A DNA stretch of 64,000 nt, taken from positions 3,347,832 through 3,411,831 of the forward strand of contig CM019220.1 of assembly GCA_009741485.1 (NCBI GenBank), in the 5' to 3' direction. Both the position numbers and the translations under genes were made by a program. Below the pieces are notes generated by a model. The model did no database searches. It was not told the DNA's origin and worked only from the letters and a program-made list of their open reading frames with translations. Positions 49,701 to 62,580 of this stretch are shown piece after piece; position 1 is the first letter of the stretch, and every line of letters starts with the position of its first letter. This DNA is from Malurus cyaneus samueli (taxonomy: Eukaryota > Chordata > Aves > Passeriformes > Maluridae).

Positions 49701-52700
49701 GGTGATAGCACAGCTTTCATGATTAGCTCTGCATATGGTTTGCTGATAAGGAAGGTGGAGAGGAAATAATATATTAAAAAAAAACAAAAAACAAAAAACC
49801 CTTCAGGATGGAAGGCAAAGAAGGGGGAAGGAAGGTGAAAACTCTGACAGAGTTAACATTTCTGCTACATCCAAACCAGCTTGGAGTCCTGCATCAGGGC
49901 CAAAAGCTTGGATACAATTTGAAGAGCTGGAACCAGACAAAACAACATTATTTAAGAAAAAAACTCATAAAACACAACAGCGTAAATCTCTAAGCTTGGA
50001 TTATCACATATTGATGTATCTTCAAGATGTTGCCGTCCTTTCCTTCGCAGTTTACCCATGAACATCAGATTAAACTGACCTGCATTTATACTAATATCTT
50101 CATTTGGATCTCTGGCAGCCTGGTCTAGTGGAAGTGAATCCTTCCAGGCATAGAGGATAAAAAAATACACAACTAGCAAAAAAAAAAATAATATACTTGA
50201 ATGGTAAAAAAAAAATTAAAAAAAGCGAAAAAATATATTATTAACAAAATGAACTTGGTTTCCCAAAACCTTAGATGAAAATGTCACTTCTACTTCATAT
50301 GTGATCTATATGAATTACCCATGTTTGAAATTGTAATTATCACACTTAGAGAGGTGAATTAATTGACTTATGCATCTGGTTTCATCTTGGTACTGAAATG
50401 ACTCCATTAATTCCGTTTGATGCTAGTACCCCACAATGGAGAAGATATATATCAGTCTGAAATAGTATACTGTAACCAGATAAGAATACTGTACACAATA
50501 TCTTAGGCTGGTACACCACACTATGAATGAAGAGAAAAATCTTAATATTTATCTATTCATGCACTGTCACTTTGTAATATTTTCATCAGTATGAGGAAGA
50601 TGAATAACCCTGACCAGATTTGTGCCTTGATTCACAAATCGGTCTGAAAAGTTGTGATTTTGGTTGTGGCACCTGTCTCTGAAGAGCAGCTGGGCATATG
50701 CAGTGCCAGCAGGGGCTATTCTGCCTCCAGGGTTCTGATTCTTTACGGCTCTGCCAGCACTTTGGAACCCCAGATATAGAAACACATGAGGAAAGCAAAT
50801 GTTATTTATAGCATTTAATGCCTGTGAGGCTATAATATATATTGACTACATCTACATTTATTATTTATTTTATTTATTTTTTTATTATTATATAAATAAT
50901 TTGTGGTGGCGATAGCTCTTGGAATCATCTTCTACTATAAAACAAAAGAACAAGCCATGATTAAGTCTTTTTTATGCAAATGCAGGTAATGATCCATTAG
51001 CCCGTGGTGTCAAAGCTATTTGCACATTGATCATTCAGGGACCTTCTGATATGAGGGAAATAAATACAATTCCAGTCTATTCTGTTCAGCTGCTCCATTT
51101 TCTAACAGTAACATTGTAGTAGAATGATCAAATTTTAAAATATGGGTGAGGACTGGGCTTAGTGTTGGCACAGAAGCACACCCACTCCCAATTTAAAAAA
51201 ACCAAAACCCTGAAAACCAAAGAACACAACTTTTAAATCGTTTTACTTTTGGTTTTGACACTTTGATGTCAGAGTGTCAAGAGCAACAGTGAATCACAAT
51301 TAACTGTAACAGTGATAGGAGAAAAGCTGTTGCAAGCATAGTACATCGTATTAACAAACAATTAAATCAGTGTCTCTTTTTTTTAGCATTTTTCTACCCA
51401 TATGCTTATCTTTAGAATACTTGTGACTGGAAAAGGTACCTGAATCTTCTGTTTTACCCATATGGTCCCATAGTAACAGATGCCTGCAATGGCTTAGGAA
51501 AGGTGTGACTCATGCTATCTGCTGGATTTTTCCTGGCATTTTTTCCCTTGATTTGTCAAAATATTGCACAAAAGAATGTTCATTTATAGGATTACAGACC
51601 AAAACCTACATTTAGAAATGCTGTCATAAATGCCTGCATGCAGTCTGGCTGTCTTTCCTGCCAAGGACTGTTAATGCTTAAATTAGCCACCTGATGGTCT
51701 GGTGCCTTGTTGTTCACAAATGTCAACTGCTCGTGAAAGAAATAACAGGTTTTTTCCATCAATTCACAGAATTACATTCTGAGCGAGCTCATAAACCCCA
51801 CTAATTGCTGGCAAAAATTTGCATGTACTTTTCCTTGGATTGTTTCGTGCTCCATTGTTGGTGGCATGGCAGCACATGGAGCTGCCACCAAGCCTGCAAG
51901 TGGGACTCTCCAAACTTCTGTCTCTTGGAGAAAGAGGGTGGCTGAGGGAAGGAAAAAAAAACCCAAAACTCAAATCTCAGTCTTGTTACTTGTTTCTGGT
52001 TATAATCATACATAATTATTAGGCAGGGAATTTAAATTACAGCCTTTTCCTCTATGCAGAGCTTATTCAGATAAAAAGCATATTAATTTTCTGTATTTTT
52101 CTGCCACTGAAGTATGCTTACTGTTTTACATAATTTGGATTTTTTTGTCAGTCTCTGTCTCCTCTTTGCCCTCTCCCCTCCAGCTCTGAAATCTGTAAAA
52201 TCCAGAATCTGTATCAAGTCCATGTGGTTTTAAATATTTTAAATATGTTTTTATATATGAAAAGAAGAAAAGAAATGTGGTTTTGATTTGAGAAGCAGTA
52301 TTTAAGAAATTTACAATTCTAAAAACTTTTTCTTGAGTTATCAAAACCACCCAAAATCAAGCTGTGACATGTTTCCTATAATGCAAAGTAATTTCAAGAA
52401 TTGTGTTACCAAAAGAGCCATTTAACTTGTATTTTTCAGCAATTTTCAACTAATTCTCTGCTGTGGTTTCTGGAACAATTCCTTAGAATAGATTTTACTT
52501 CAGGTGTATAACTACCCCCTGAAGCTCAGGCATCCTTCATCTGATGAAAATGTGATTTTTAGAGCTGTCTACCACACTATTGTGAGAGCTAATGAATCAG
52601 TTTGGGTAGCTACAAATACCTGGAGTCCCTGTAGCTCACTAGAATTTTATTTGACAGTAAGCAAATGGAAATATTTTTGAAGAAATAGAGGTTTTGATGG

Positions 52701-52972
52701 CAAGACTGAGAAAACAGAAGGCCCCGATGGAATATTGTCACTGTTGATGTGTTTGTAACAAGCACAAAGACAAGGTTTGCCTCTGTAGATCTCCGAAGGC
52801 AGAGCCTCCAGAGATGTTCTTTAAATCTCTGCCTCCTCCCAGCCTCTTCCAGAAGGATAATCAGGATATTCAAAATAAGAATGTTCGTAATATTGAATGG
52901 TTTCATAAACCCAAATTTTGAATTATTCAGAGTAGGGTGAGGATATATGTGTGAAAAAGTGCATCTGACTGA
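46799..52972. other. Non-coding region, no gene seen
   Basis: Unique AT-rich DNA. The 162-codon plus-strand frame at 48928-49416 is the longest here but passes through an A-run, has no recognisable domain, and is judged spurious. Simple tracts include A-rich DNA at about 49770-49799, 50178-50231 and a TTTA-type tract at about 50856-50895. Confidence 0.55.
46967..46989. repeat. (TC)n(AC)n microsatellite
   Basis: Five TC units pass directly into about seven AC units. This compound dinucleotide microsatellite is short and likely only mildly polymorphic. Confidence 0.9.
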
Positions 52973-53068
52973 CATCTGGTTTAGTGGAAAGTGGCTGTGC
53001 CCATGGCAGGGAGGTAGAACAAGATAAACTTTAAGGTCCTTTCCAACCCAAACCATTCCATGATTCCA
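52973..53068 (+). mobile_element. CR1 LINE 3'-end fragment
   Basis: ATCTGGTTTAGTGGAAAGTG, GTGCCCATGGCAGGGAGGT, AACTTTAAGGTCCTTTCC and the terminal AAACCATTCCATGATTCC follow the avian CR1 3' end on the plus strand. It is 5'-truncated to about 95 bp and moderately diverged. Confidence 0.9.
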
Positions 53069-54660
53069 GTTTGTGACTTTCATCAAGAGCTTGAGTGGGC
53101 AGGGCCACCTTGGAGATAGGAAATGACAATAAACCTTGGAAACTTCTCTTGTTTGCAGTGGGAATATATTTCCACCTTCTCACAAGGGAGGTAAAAGGAA
53201 TTTTTTTCTTAAATTCTACCCTCTTAACGTTTTTACGCTTCCAAAATTCACAGCAAATAAGAAAAATAATCTTTCAGATTCTTCCTCTTAGAGCACCATC
53301 CTTAGGTTTGGTTTTGTGCTGCTCTTTTTGCAATGAGGTCACCAGAAAAGGGAAAACAACCCAAGTGTGGCTTTTCCCAAGGTGTGATGTACTGGCACAG
53401 GCCTGAGTATTGCTGCATACAAGGATTTTTTTTTTTTTTTTTAATTTATTTTTTTTTAATTTTTTTTTTTTAATTTTAGTTTTATTTTTTTAATGGCAGT
53501 GGATATTTAAAGGGATTATTTAAGATAGACCCACATGGAATTTGACCAAGACAGGACATGGTTTTTAGAAAGGGGAGAGGATTGATCAGGCAAAGATTGC
53601 AATGAACTGTTCCTGCGTGTTACCTGCAGTGGGACAGCAAAGGATCTCAGTGCCAGAAGGTGACTGTAGGTGAACCAGTGTTTGAAAATGAAGATGAGGG
53701 CACAAAAAGATCTGATACTCACAGCAGGAGCTCCAAACCTTGCATCTGGCACGCAGTACTTGCTTTTAATAGCTGGTGCTCTGAAAATCTGCTAAAAACT
53801 CGTTCGGCTGGTTTAAACCAGACAATGGTGAGCTCATAAGTGAGTTTTTACTTTGGACTGTAGTGGGATACAGCAGTTTCCTGACTGGATATAACCTAAA
53901 GAAAATGTTCAAATGTGGGTGTTTAGAATTCAGTAGGATAGCACTGCTTGGCAATGTGAGTGAGCCAGCTGATAGGACCAGGGTACAGAATGGCTCTACC
54001 AAAACACAACCATTCTGAGAGTTCTACAGCTTATCTAATCTGTGTTTGAGCTTTTGTTTTAAGCCATATTGATTCCCAAGCTTGTTAAAGTTGTAACTGA
54101 TGATAATTATCAGAAAGCTCCTCTGCTATTGTTGTAGTAATGGAGTAGTTTCTTTTTAGAGGCTACAAGACTTTGTACATAAATTATGTCTAGAATTGAA
54201 AGAAGCAGGCTTGACTAAGTTCAGCTACACCAATGTTTGTAAGAAATGTCTGTGCCTTTTTTTTGCCTTTATGTGGATTTGAGAAGAGATCCAGGAATAT
54301 TCTTTTTTTTATATATTATTTTTTTATGTTTTTGTCATGTATGCCTCCTGCCTTCTGGATTTTATTATGTGTAAAAGATGAGTTGACTAGAAGATTTTCT
54401 TTCGTTTCATTTTTCTGTTGTTGGAGTTTGCTTTTATGTAACCCAACCCTTCTTTTTATACATCTAGTTATGTACAATTTAAAAGTTGTGTTAGAGCAGT
54501 GTGGTCTAGGCATGGCTTCACTGGTACATGGGTTTGAAGGAAGGATGGAAAAGTTTCTGGAAACGTTTCTTGAAAAATGGGTAACTATTGTCTGTGGTTT
54601 TGCGTAATTAGAAATATTCAGTCATCCTTCATTTGGCTTGAGAAAATCTTCTTTTCTTCC
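53069..54660. other. Non-coding region with T-rich tract
   Basis: Unique DNA with a long T-rich tract at 53426-53492. The 103- and 124-codon plus-strand frames (53095-53406, 54233-54607) show no recognisable domain. The second is phenylalanine-rich because of T-rich sequence at 54302-54330. Confidence 0.55.
53426..53492. repeat. T-rich low-complexity tract
   Basis: Several T runs of 8-17 bases are separated by AA or single A or G residues. It may have grown by slippage. No adjacent retroelement is recognised for which it would be the poly(A) tail. Confidence 0.92.
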
Positions 54661-54846
54661 CTGTGAGGGTGGTGGGACACCAGCCCAGGGTGCCCAAGGA
54701 AGCTGTGGCTGGCCCTGGATCCCTGGAATTGTCCAAGGCCAGGCTGGACGGGGCTTGGAGCAGCCTGGGATAGGGAAAGGTGTGGCAGGGGGTGGAACTG
54801 GGTGAATTTTAAGGTCTCTTCCAGCCCCAAACTATTCCATTCTATA
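54661..54846 (+). mobile_element. CR1 LINE 3'-end fragment
   Basis: GGCTGGCCCTGGATCCCTGG, AAGGCCAGGCTGGACGGGGC, TTGGAGCAGCCTGGGATAG, GGCAGGGGGTGGAACTGGG, TTTTAAGGTCTCTTCCAGCC and the terminal AAACTATTCCATTCTAT match the order of the CR1 3' region on the plus strand. About 185 bp remain, the second longest copy in the window. Confidence 0.92.
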
Positions 54847-57800
54847 CAGGTCATGACTTCCACTTCCTTTAGACCAGCTGCTATGCTCCAGCAAAGTGCT
54901 CTGTGAGAAACCAGAAATTTCATTATGCATTAAGAATTCATAAGAAAAAAAAACCAGACTATTAAACACAGTGTTTCCATGGGGAATCTTTAGCTGTGTT
55001 CTTCTGTTGTGCATTATTTACGTCTGTTTGCTGAGGTGCTGAGTGAAATGGAAAAGTGTTTATAGAGCTTCACCTCTGCATTGAGCACAGCCATGGAGAA
55101 GGGGATTCACACGAGTTGAAATTACTCCCGTGCCACTTATTCACTCAATGCAAACAGCTCGTTGGCATTTTTGTATTGTCTGGATGAAAAGGTTTGGAAA
55201 CAATACAAAATTTTCCTTTTTGATAGACCGCAGGGCGTTTCTTAGAAAATGAACAGTTCTCTTACTTTGGGAGACTTCCATTCACCTTTGTTTCTTTCAG
55301 ATTTTCTGAGGCAGGGTCGGGAATGAAGTTTCAAAGATGCTGTGTTCTTTGTGTCAGGGCAGAACATTATTTGATGTGGTTTGGAGTTATTATACACTTC
55401 TGCTGCTCTTTGCAATGAATAAAAGAAATTATAAAATATTTAGGTGCAGATTAGCCTAAGAATATGGTTGTTTTTAGTGGTGCAGTAGAAAGACAGTGAA
55501 CAGAAACTGCTCTTCTGGGTACTGTGTGCTTTGGTTTTCCAGTATTACTGCTTCGAAAGCTTTGTAAAGAGAAGAAAGAAATCTGATGGGCACTATAGAA
55601 TTGAATTCCATAAGCAAAATATTCCATATTTTGGAAAAAAAAAAATTATAAAAGAACTATTGCAACTATGTCACTGATAGGAACATTTATGGGACAACCA
55701 ATTAAATAATTTGCGCTGGTTAAAAATGTGATATAGTTGGTGGAAGACAGTTTGTTTCTCAAAAATTATCTTTGGAAAAAGAAATTAAAAGAGATATGAA
55801 TATCACTTACTCCTGAATTCAACCCATGTTTTTGACCAGAGTATGAGCTGTTTTGAGACCTGAAACTTCTGTTAGCTCCCATCAGTCAGTTTATACAAAC
55901 TCCTCGTTTTGTTTTGATAGTGTCAAAACTTCTCATCTTAGCATCTGCACCATTTCATTTTTGCTTCATAATTTTGATTCTTTTATCGAGATGAATAAAC
56001 TATGCTGTATCTTCACTGTAAAAACATCTCTTTTTTAAAACAGTAAATGGGTGCCTATTCTGCAGTCCAATATCCTGAAGTAGAAGGGAAATGAAATGAT
56101 ATTTCATTTATTTCAGAACTTCCAAGACTCTTCATGTTCTATAGGGATGTCAATTTTTATGTCAGTGTGGTCTTTAATTTTAAATATAAATCAGTGTGAT
56201 TGTAGATGAATATATAGGTTTACAGGTAGTTATGCAGACCTTGTTTAAGAAACTTTAGGAGCAATTTCCTTCTGGATGTTCTAAATCAATACCTTCAACA
56301 CACTCTTTTTAATCAGTAATTTCTACCTACATAGTCCATAGAAAATGTGGTGGCAGAAACAGATGGAGTTGCACAACACCTGACAGCAGAACAGGGGAAC
56401 CCTCCAGGGAGGTGTGAAATGGGAACTGAAATCTCCTCAGCTTGGAGGAGGATATGGAGCAGGATCTCCCATGGGTAATGCTCTGTCAGCAGGGAAGGCA
56501 GCAGCAGGCAAAGGGGAGCACCTTTTTTTCCTCATTTTCCTGAAATAATCAGAGCTCATCTGCATGATGAGCCTGACAGTGAAAGGGATGAATGCCATCG
56601 TGCCCTGATGGCTCTTGACCATCAACCTGAACGTTTTTGGACCTCATTTTCTTTGCCTACTCTGTAAGAGCAGCTCTGGGTACCTATAAGCTCCAGGATG
56701 TTGGGTTCAAACTCTCAATGTTTACATATTTAGATGCCTCAGGCTTCTTGAAAATGTATTCTAGAGTTTCATACCAGAAATATGAGTTACGTCAGCAATG
56801 CATTTTTGTTGTTTGTGTCGAACTTTTCTTTGTAATAGCTCAAATAATTCCTCTTGGGAAGGTACAGATACCAGACAGAAGGATAACTTCTGCTAATATT
56901 TAAAAGGAGTCACTGCTGGTCCTGGTGATTGCTGGCCTGTTAGCCTGGTATTGATCCCTGCAAAATAATGCAGTGGTTAATGAAAGGCTTGCTTAATAAA
57001 AATGTAAGGATTGTAATCTAATTAATGCCTAACAACGTTGGCTGAGGGAAAATAGATCCTACCAAGCTATCTTGATATTGGTTTTGATGACATTACAAGC
57101 TGATTGATAAAAAAAATATGTTGATGTTGGTCATGCGCCTTGGAAAAAAAGAAAAATATCTGTAGCATAAGATACCTCAGGAACAGCAGCAAAACAACAC
57201 AGGGCTGTAGCTTAAAAATAAGGAAACAATATATTTAAAATCAGTTCTAGTGTAAACAATTTTGGCACCACATTTGAGCAGTAAATTCAAACCTTTTTTA
57301 GGTTTAAATACAGAGCTGACTGAACAATCTCACTGCAGTGAAATTTTCTATTTTACACTGAAGGATTTTCACCAGTCTGGTTGTAGTGGTGTATTTGGGA
57401 GGTCGGATGAGCCACTGTCCACCAAAACATTCAAGAATTATGGAGCCTGGAGTTTTCTCAGTTAGGGCATCAAAACTTTCAGCAAAAATTTCCACTCACT
57501 GTAATATGGAAAAATATGCAACTCTTGTCACATTTCTGTCTTAATAGAAGTGAGGTGGGAATTTCTAGCTAAAGACATGTTATAAAATTCCATACATAAA
57601 TAGAAAGGTGAGTAAATTTTGGCTGTTCTAGTGCTGTCTGTAAGATTGGGAAAACCTTTATCAAACTAAGGAATCACCAGCTGTCAAGAAAAAGCAATAT
57701 GTACCTTACTGGTGTAGATATTATTTGAGAAGCCTCAAGACAGCAATGACAGTAAGTGGATTTTTGGAGGGTGAGAAAAGAAAGGAAGATAGACAGAACA

Positions 57801-60680
57801 AGCCCCATAGCCAAGTTAAGCAAGACAAATTCCCAATTTTATTTTTAGTAAGATGAAGCGGTCGTAGAGAACAGAGCAATATGCTATAAATGAAGACTGC
57901 TGACAAAGCATATGTTGTTAAAATCTGAGGAAGGATAATGAAATAGGACAGAGAAGGCAGAAATTGTGTCAGCATTCCATAATACAAATGAAAAGAAGCC
58001 ACTGCAGTTGATCTTTCTTGAGGAAGTGGACTGCATATATTCATTTGTTAAATCAAAAAAAAAGATCAAATTCTTCAGTTAAAAAAAAAAAAAAATCTGA
58101 CTTTTCCATTAATTTTTTTATAAGTATCCTGGTAAAACTACATTGAGAGGAGCAAAATGGAGTTTTATTTTCAGTTTAGTTTTAAATTTTTACTACTATC
58201 ATGAGTTAAATTTTGGAGTAGAATTAATAGAAGTTGTTTTTGTTAAATGGGAACAGTAGCACATAAAGGGATGAGTGGAGAAACTGGCATTAGAAATATA
58301 GAGTTGACTTAGAATTTCTATGCCAAATTCATTTTTGTTTTAAGGGCTAAATTTACTAAAATATGTCTCTGAAAGGATCCTAGACTATAATCTAAGTCTA
58401 GATTTTCAGCACACCTAAAATTGCTTCCATTCTCTGCTGCTACCTTTGTAAGCACATAAAAATGAGTAGTTCCCTCACTGTTCATACAGTTAAATAATAA
58501 GAGGGATAAATCAGTGCTCAGGTGTGTGTCCCTTGAGCTCATCCTCAAGGCAGCCATGCTGTTGTTATAGATTTTTTAAATAACCTTATTGTTTAGTGTG
58601 CATTACTCGATCTTCAGGGTAGTCTGGATAATAAACGAGAACATGAGTTAAGCCCAGACTAAAATTTCTGGTATATCTCAAGAAGGTATGGTTCTGTGTT
58701 CCTAAATACCCATGTCTGTAACTTAGTGATAGTACATTTTAGTTTTACAGAACTATGTAGTTGGATTCATGGCCTGGTTTTGGGGAGAAGGGGAAATTGT
58801 TGAATCTAATCTAAGGCAAGGTGTTTGTGCTATGCTAGAAATATGAGGAATGCTTTCAATCATTCATTGGAAGCAGATTTCTGAGTTTCCAAATCTTCTC
58901 TCTTAATAGGAGATTCTTTTGAACATCAGGAACATGAATTACTCCTCATAAATGGGCCTCAGGCTCAATTAACTGCATCTCCAACTGGTATTGAACAAAT
59001 ATTTTATTGAGAGCAAAAGTATTTTTCAATTTTTTTGACATTCTTCCTTAAAATGATATTAAAAAGTCTACTGTAATTCACCATTGGCATGACTGAAGCA
59101 GGAACACACACTCATCCTGCCTGGGATCCCTGCAGCCCCTGACCCAGGCTGGCTAGCTGAACAAAAGCAAGCCTTAATTAAATGATTACATAATTTCCCT
59201 TTGGAGAAGCTGAATAAAATTCATTACGTGTAGGATTTCCAGCTCTGAGCAGATGTGAAAGGGAATCTGGAAGCCTCGTGAACTGGCAGAGAAATCCCAA
59301 ATCTAAGCTATTGCAAAATGATGGGTTGGGAGATGATTATTTTTGAAAGGATTGCATCCCCTTTTGAGTCACTCTTGTTTTCTCTCGACCTCGCTCGTGT
59401 CTGGGAGGTTTGTTTGGAGTTGATTAAATATTTTGTGCTTATGACTGGCAGTGTGGTTGGTGCCAGAGAGGGGGGATGTGGGTTTGCTGCACATTGTACA
59501 AACTTGTCAGGAGGGAAGCAGGGAAACATCTGTTCCTCTGACATGACAAGGTGCTGGTGAACAGCAAATATTACATGTAGAGCTTGTTGGCTTTGTACAG
59601 GCAAAATATTTTGCAGGGATCTGTCAGTTTGATGTTCTGGGTGAAGAGGGGAAGGGGAAGAAGGACTTCCCAAAGTACTGTGCAAGCACAGTGCTGAAAT
59701 CATCTAAAATGACTGTGTTTGAGTGTTCTGAGTCAGCTGCGGGGGGAGATGGAGAGCAGAATCTTGGGCTTTGTACCTCTCAAATACCATCCTAAATACC
59801 AATGTTGAAAGTAAGGGGTTCAGGTACAGCTTTTAAAACAATATTTCAACCTGCCAGTTCTGGGTAGCCATTCAAGGCACTTAATTTTTCTCAATTTGGA
59901 CCAACCATAGGTTGTGGAATACTAAAATGTGACAGTGAAGTACTGGCACAGCCTGGAAAGCAGTAACTATTGAATAATGGATTTAGGAAGTGTTTGTTAA
60001 CTATGGTATCCCAGGGCTTGTCATGATGGAAGAATCACTTCTCCCATTTCAGGATGGAGCTCTAGAGCTCAAACTCAAGCTGCTGAATCTGCATCCCATC
60101 CCACAGAAACATCCCAGAGATGCCACATGTGAGGAGCAGCATCAGTGTTATGTCCCATTTAACCACCTAATGCTGGGATTTTGCAAGATCTGGTCTGCCA
60201 ATAACACTGAGAGTACAAAACCTGGCATGGTTTAACAACAGCACATTCTCCAGGTTCTCCTGTGCCTTCTTAATGCCACCACAAAGGAAGCAGAATTGCT
60301 CTCTGACCAATCCAATTATTTTTCTGTATCTGGACATGTCACTAATGCTAATCCATTAGGATCTCCTTGTACTGCTGGCAGGTCTTTATTTATCCATGGG
60401 ACTGAGAGTGTTTGAAACCTCTGGAAAAATACCTTTCTAGAGAGAAGTGAATAGTCCTCTGAAAAGATGAGGAAAACTCCTGCTTTTGCCTCTTTAGTAA
60501 TGACTTCTTAATGGAAATAAGATGTTATGAAAGTATTGGCTCTTGTTTTATGCTGAATAATAATGATGATGATGATAAAAATAGATCGAATCAGACTATT
60601 TGCATATGGTTCCTCCAGCAGCAGTTTCTGTTGTTTCCTTCAGTGCTGTCACTTAGAATCTCCATGTTTAGAGTGAGTTG
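54847..60680. other. Non-coding region, no gene seen
   Basis: Unique AT-rich DNA with short A runs (55636-55646, 58081-58094) and a GAT-rich run at 60557-60577. Frames up to 131 codons (59308-59703, minus strand) lack recognisable domains and overlap frames on the other strand. Confidence 0.55.
60557..60577. repeat. Short AAT/GAT trinucleotide repeat
   Basis: Several AAT units pass into four GAT units. It is a minor microsatellite about 100 bp before the minisatellite at 60681. Confidence 0.85.
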
Positions 60681-60948
60681 TGCTGGGAGCTGATCTGTGC
60701 TTTTCCCTCAGTGGGGATGGTTCTGGGTGCTGGGAACTGATCTTTCTGCATTCTGTGTTTTTCCATCACTGGGGATGGTTCTGGGAGTTGATTTGCCTGC
60801 GTTCTGTGCTTTTCCCTCAGTTGGGATAATTCTGGATGCTGATCTGGCTGCAGACTGTGCTATTCCATCAGTGAGGAGAGTTTTGGGTTCTGGGAGCTGA
60901 TCTGCCTGCGTTCTTGCTTTTCCCTCAGTGGGGATAATTTTGGCACTC
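60681..60948. repeat. Five-copy 51-58 bp minisatellite
   Basis: The landmark CCATCA or CCCTCAGT(G/T)GGGAT recurs with GGGGAT-equivalent positions at 60713, 60771, 60822, 60873 and 60930, giving periods of 58, 51, 51 and 57 bp. Each unit has the order GCTGGGAGCTGATCT, then a CTGCGTTCTGTGCTT-type segment, then TTCCCTCAGTGGGGAT, then GGTTCTGGG. The copies are noticeably diverged. Two periods of 51 bp are multiples of three, so one plus-strand and one minus-strand frame stay open through part of the array, giving repetitive 67- and 117-codon frames that I do not regard as genes. It is not derived from CR1 as far as I can see. Confidence 0.9.
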
Positions 60949-62154
60949 TCCATCTTTCTGTGCAGTCCTGGATCCCACGAGTGCCAGCGCTGGCACAGAG
61001 GAGGAGGACAGCCAAGTCTGGGGTAGAGAGGGAGAGCAGGAGCAGATATGTTAAACTGCAATCTCAGTGTATTTTCTGAGTCTTGTGTGCCTTGAATGGC
61101 AGCAATTTAGCAATTTGCTGGGTAAGTTGCTGTTTTAGAGAAAAATACTGGATAATAGTGTCCAGTGACTCAGACAGAATCTCTGCCTGTTTATTCCAGC
61201 CCTTGACCTTTGCCATGGAGTTGTCTTTCACTTTCTGCAGTACAGCAAATTTCCAACCAATTTTCTGCTCTGGGCTAGCTAATAGTTCAGTGTGAGGAGG
61301 CTCACACTGGTTGAAATGCTGTCTCACTGTTTAAATAACTTTTTTCTTTTTTTTTTGGAAAGCTGTGGGAATGCAACCTCCCAAAACTAAATGGAAGAAA
61401 AATAAGGAAGGGGAAAAAAAAAACTTGATATTGGGAAATAACCTTGTAATGAACTCTTATAATGAGCTATTTCAAATAGATAACTCTTATCCAATAATAA
61501 ATAAAATGGTAGCAAAATCAAAGTTTAATTGGATCAGGTATACGTGAACAATAAATAAGCTTAAGGATTCAGAAGTGTAAAGACTTCTAAGGTGGCGAAT
61601 CCAAGAGCCCAACCAATTCAGTTAGGCAGATTTTACTGAACTGCCCAATTCATTAAAGTATTTTGGAAAACATAAAGCATCCAGGGCACAGGGAGACTTA
61701 CCCAATCTTGGGATACTTCACAGTTTTAACTGATGAGTTAAGGACAAAGCAAAAACACTTCTTAGCTGGGATTTGTGTCCGCACCGTCATAACTGTTTGG
61801 CAATGACGGACTTTGCCCTGACTGTATCTGAACATGTTGACTTCCATCAAATCCTCAACACTGTTACAAAACCATGATTTTAAATAGTAGTTTTACAAGA
61901 TTTGTTCTGTTTAAATGTATCCTCTCTTGTTTGTGTGAAACACATGAAATAATTATGTCATCATATGACTCATTATTTTATACAGTCTGGTTTTGTTTCT
62001 GTGTCTTTGTCTGAAAAAAAAACCAACTTTGCTCTACTTGTCGGTTTTTGTTTTTCTTTTTTTCTTTCCTTTTCATGATGAGCATATATATTTTTTTCCT
62101 ATTTAGAAACATCTGTAAAGTGTATATTTCCATTTATTTATTTATTTTGTTTAT
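60949..62154. other. Non-coding region, no gene seen
   Basis: Unique DNA. Short A and T tracts occur at 61345-61357 and 61413-61422, and a TTTA microsatellite at about 62132-62147. No gene or transposable element is recognised. Confidence 0.55.
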
Positions 62155-62580
62155 CCGTAGTTCTGCCTTACGGCTTTCTTAGTGTGAGATGCCTGAGGTC
62201 ACACGGAAAATTCCAGACGAGCACCATGAATTTACACAATGGCGTATTGACGCTTTTGAGATATTCGTAATAGTTTTCTGTTTGCCTCTTTGAGAGCTTC
62301 TGAGCATGAAGCTGACACATTTAGGGATCTGTCTGACGTGACATCAGCTGTCTTGTGTGCGTGGCAGTGCCTTATCTCGGGTTTATTATTGCTCTAGGTA
62401 GGGTTATTTTTACTCGTGCGCTGCCATCGAGATGGATCTGCCAGTTTATCACCTGACAGTCTGTGTTGTCTGTGCCTTTTCAATCAAACTCGTGTACAAA
62501 CGTTCCAACTTCCCACATGATTGACTTGAACGTTGCATATCACACCTTTGAGCCCTGATCCTTGAAATAACCGGTATCTG
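62155..62580. promoter_or_regulatory. Candidate enhancer: CpG-retaining, motif-rich noncoding block
   Basis: I count about sixteen CpG dinucleotides here, against very few in neighbouring kilobases. The stretch is unique and without long homopolymers or coding potential. Recognisable motif cores include ACAATGG (SOX-type) at 62236-62242, TGACGTGA (CRE/AP-1-type) at 62334-62341, the E-box CAGCTG at 62345-62350, and overlapping CACCTG and TGACAG (E-box and MEIS/TGIF-type) at 62450-62459. It is bounded by a TTTA repeat on the left and an A run on the right. CpG retention suggests constraint or germline hypomethylation. Of all regulatory candidates here this is the best supported, yet still by inference. 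Confidence 0.35.

Noticed and set aside
60708..61061. A 117-codon minus-strand frame and a 67-codon plus-strand frame (60697-60900) with internal repeats.
   Set aside because: Both are produced by the 51-58 bp minisatellite, where two periods are multiples of three. Repetitive peptide content comes from the DNA repeat.
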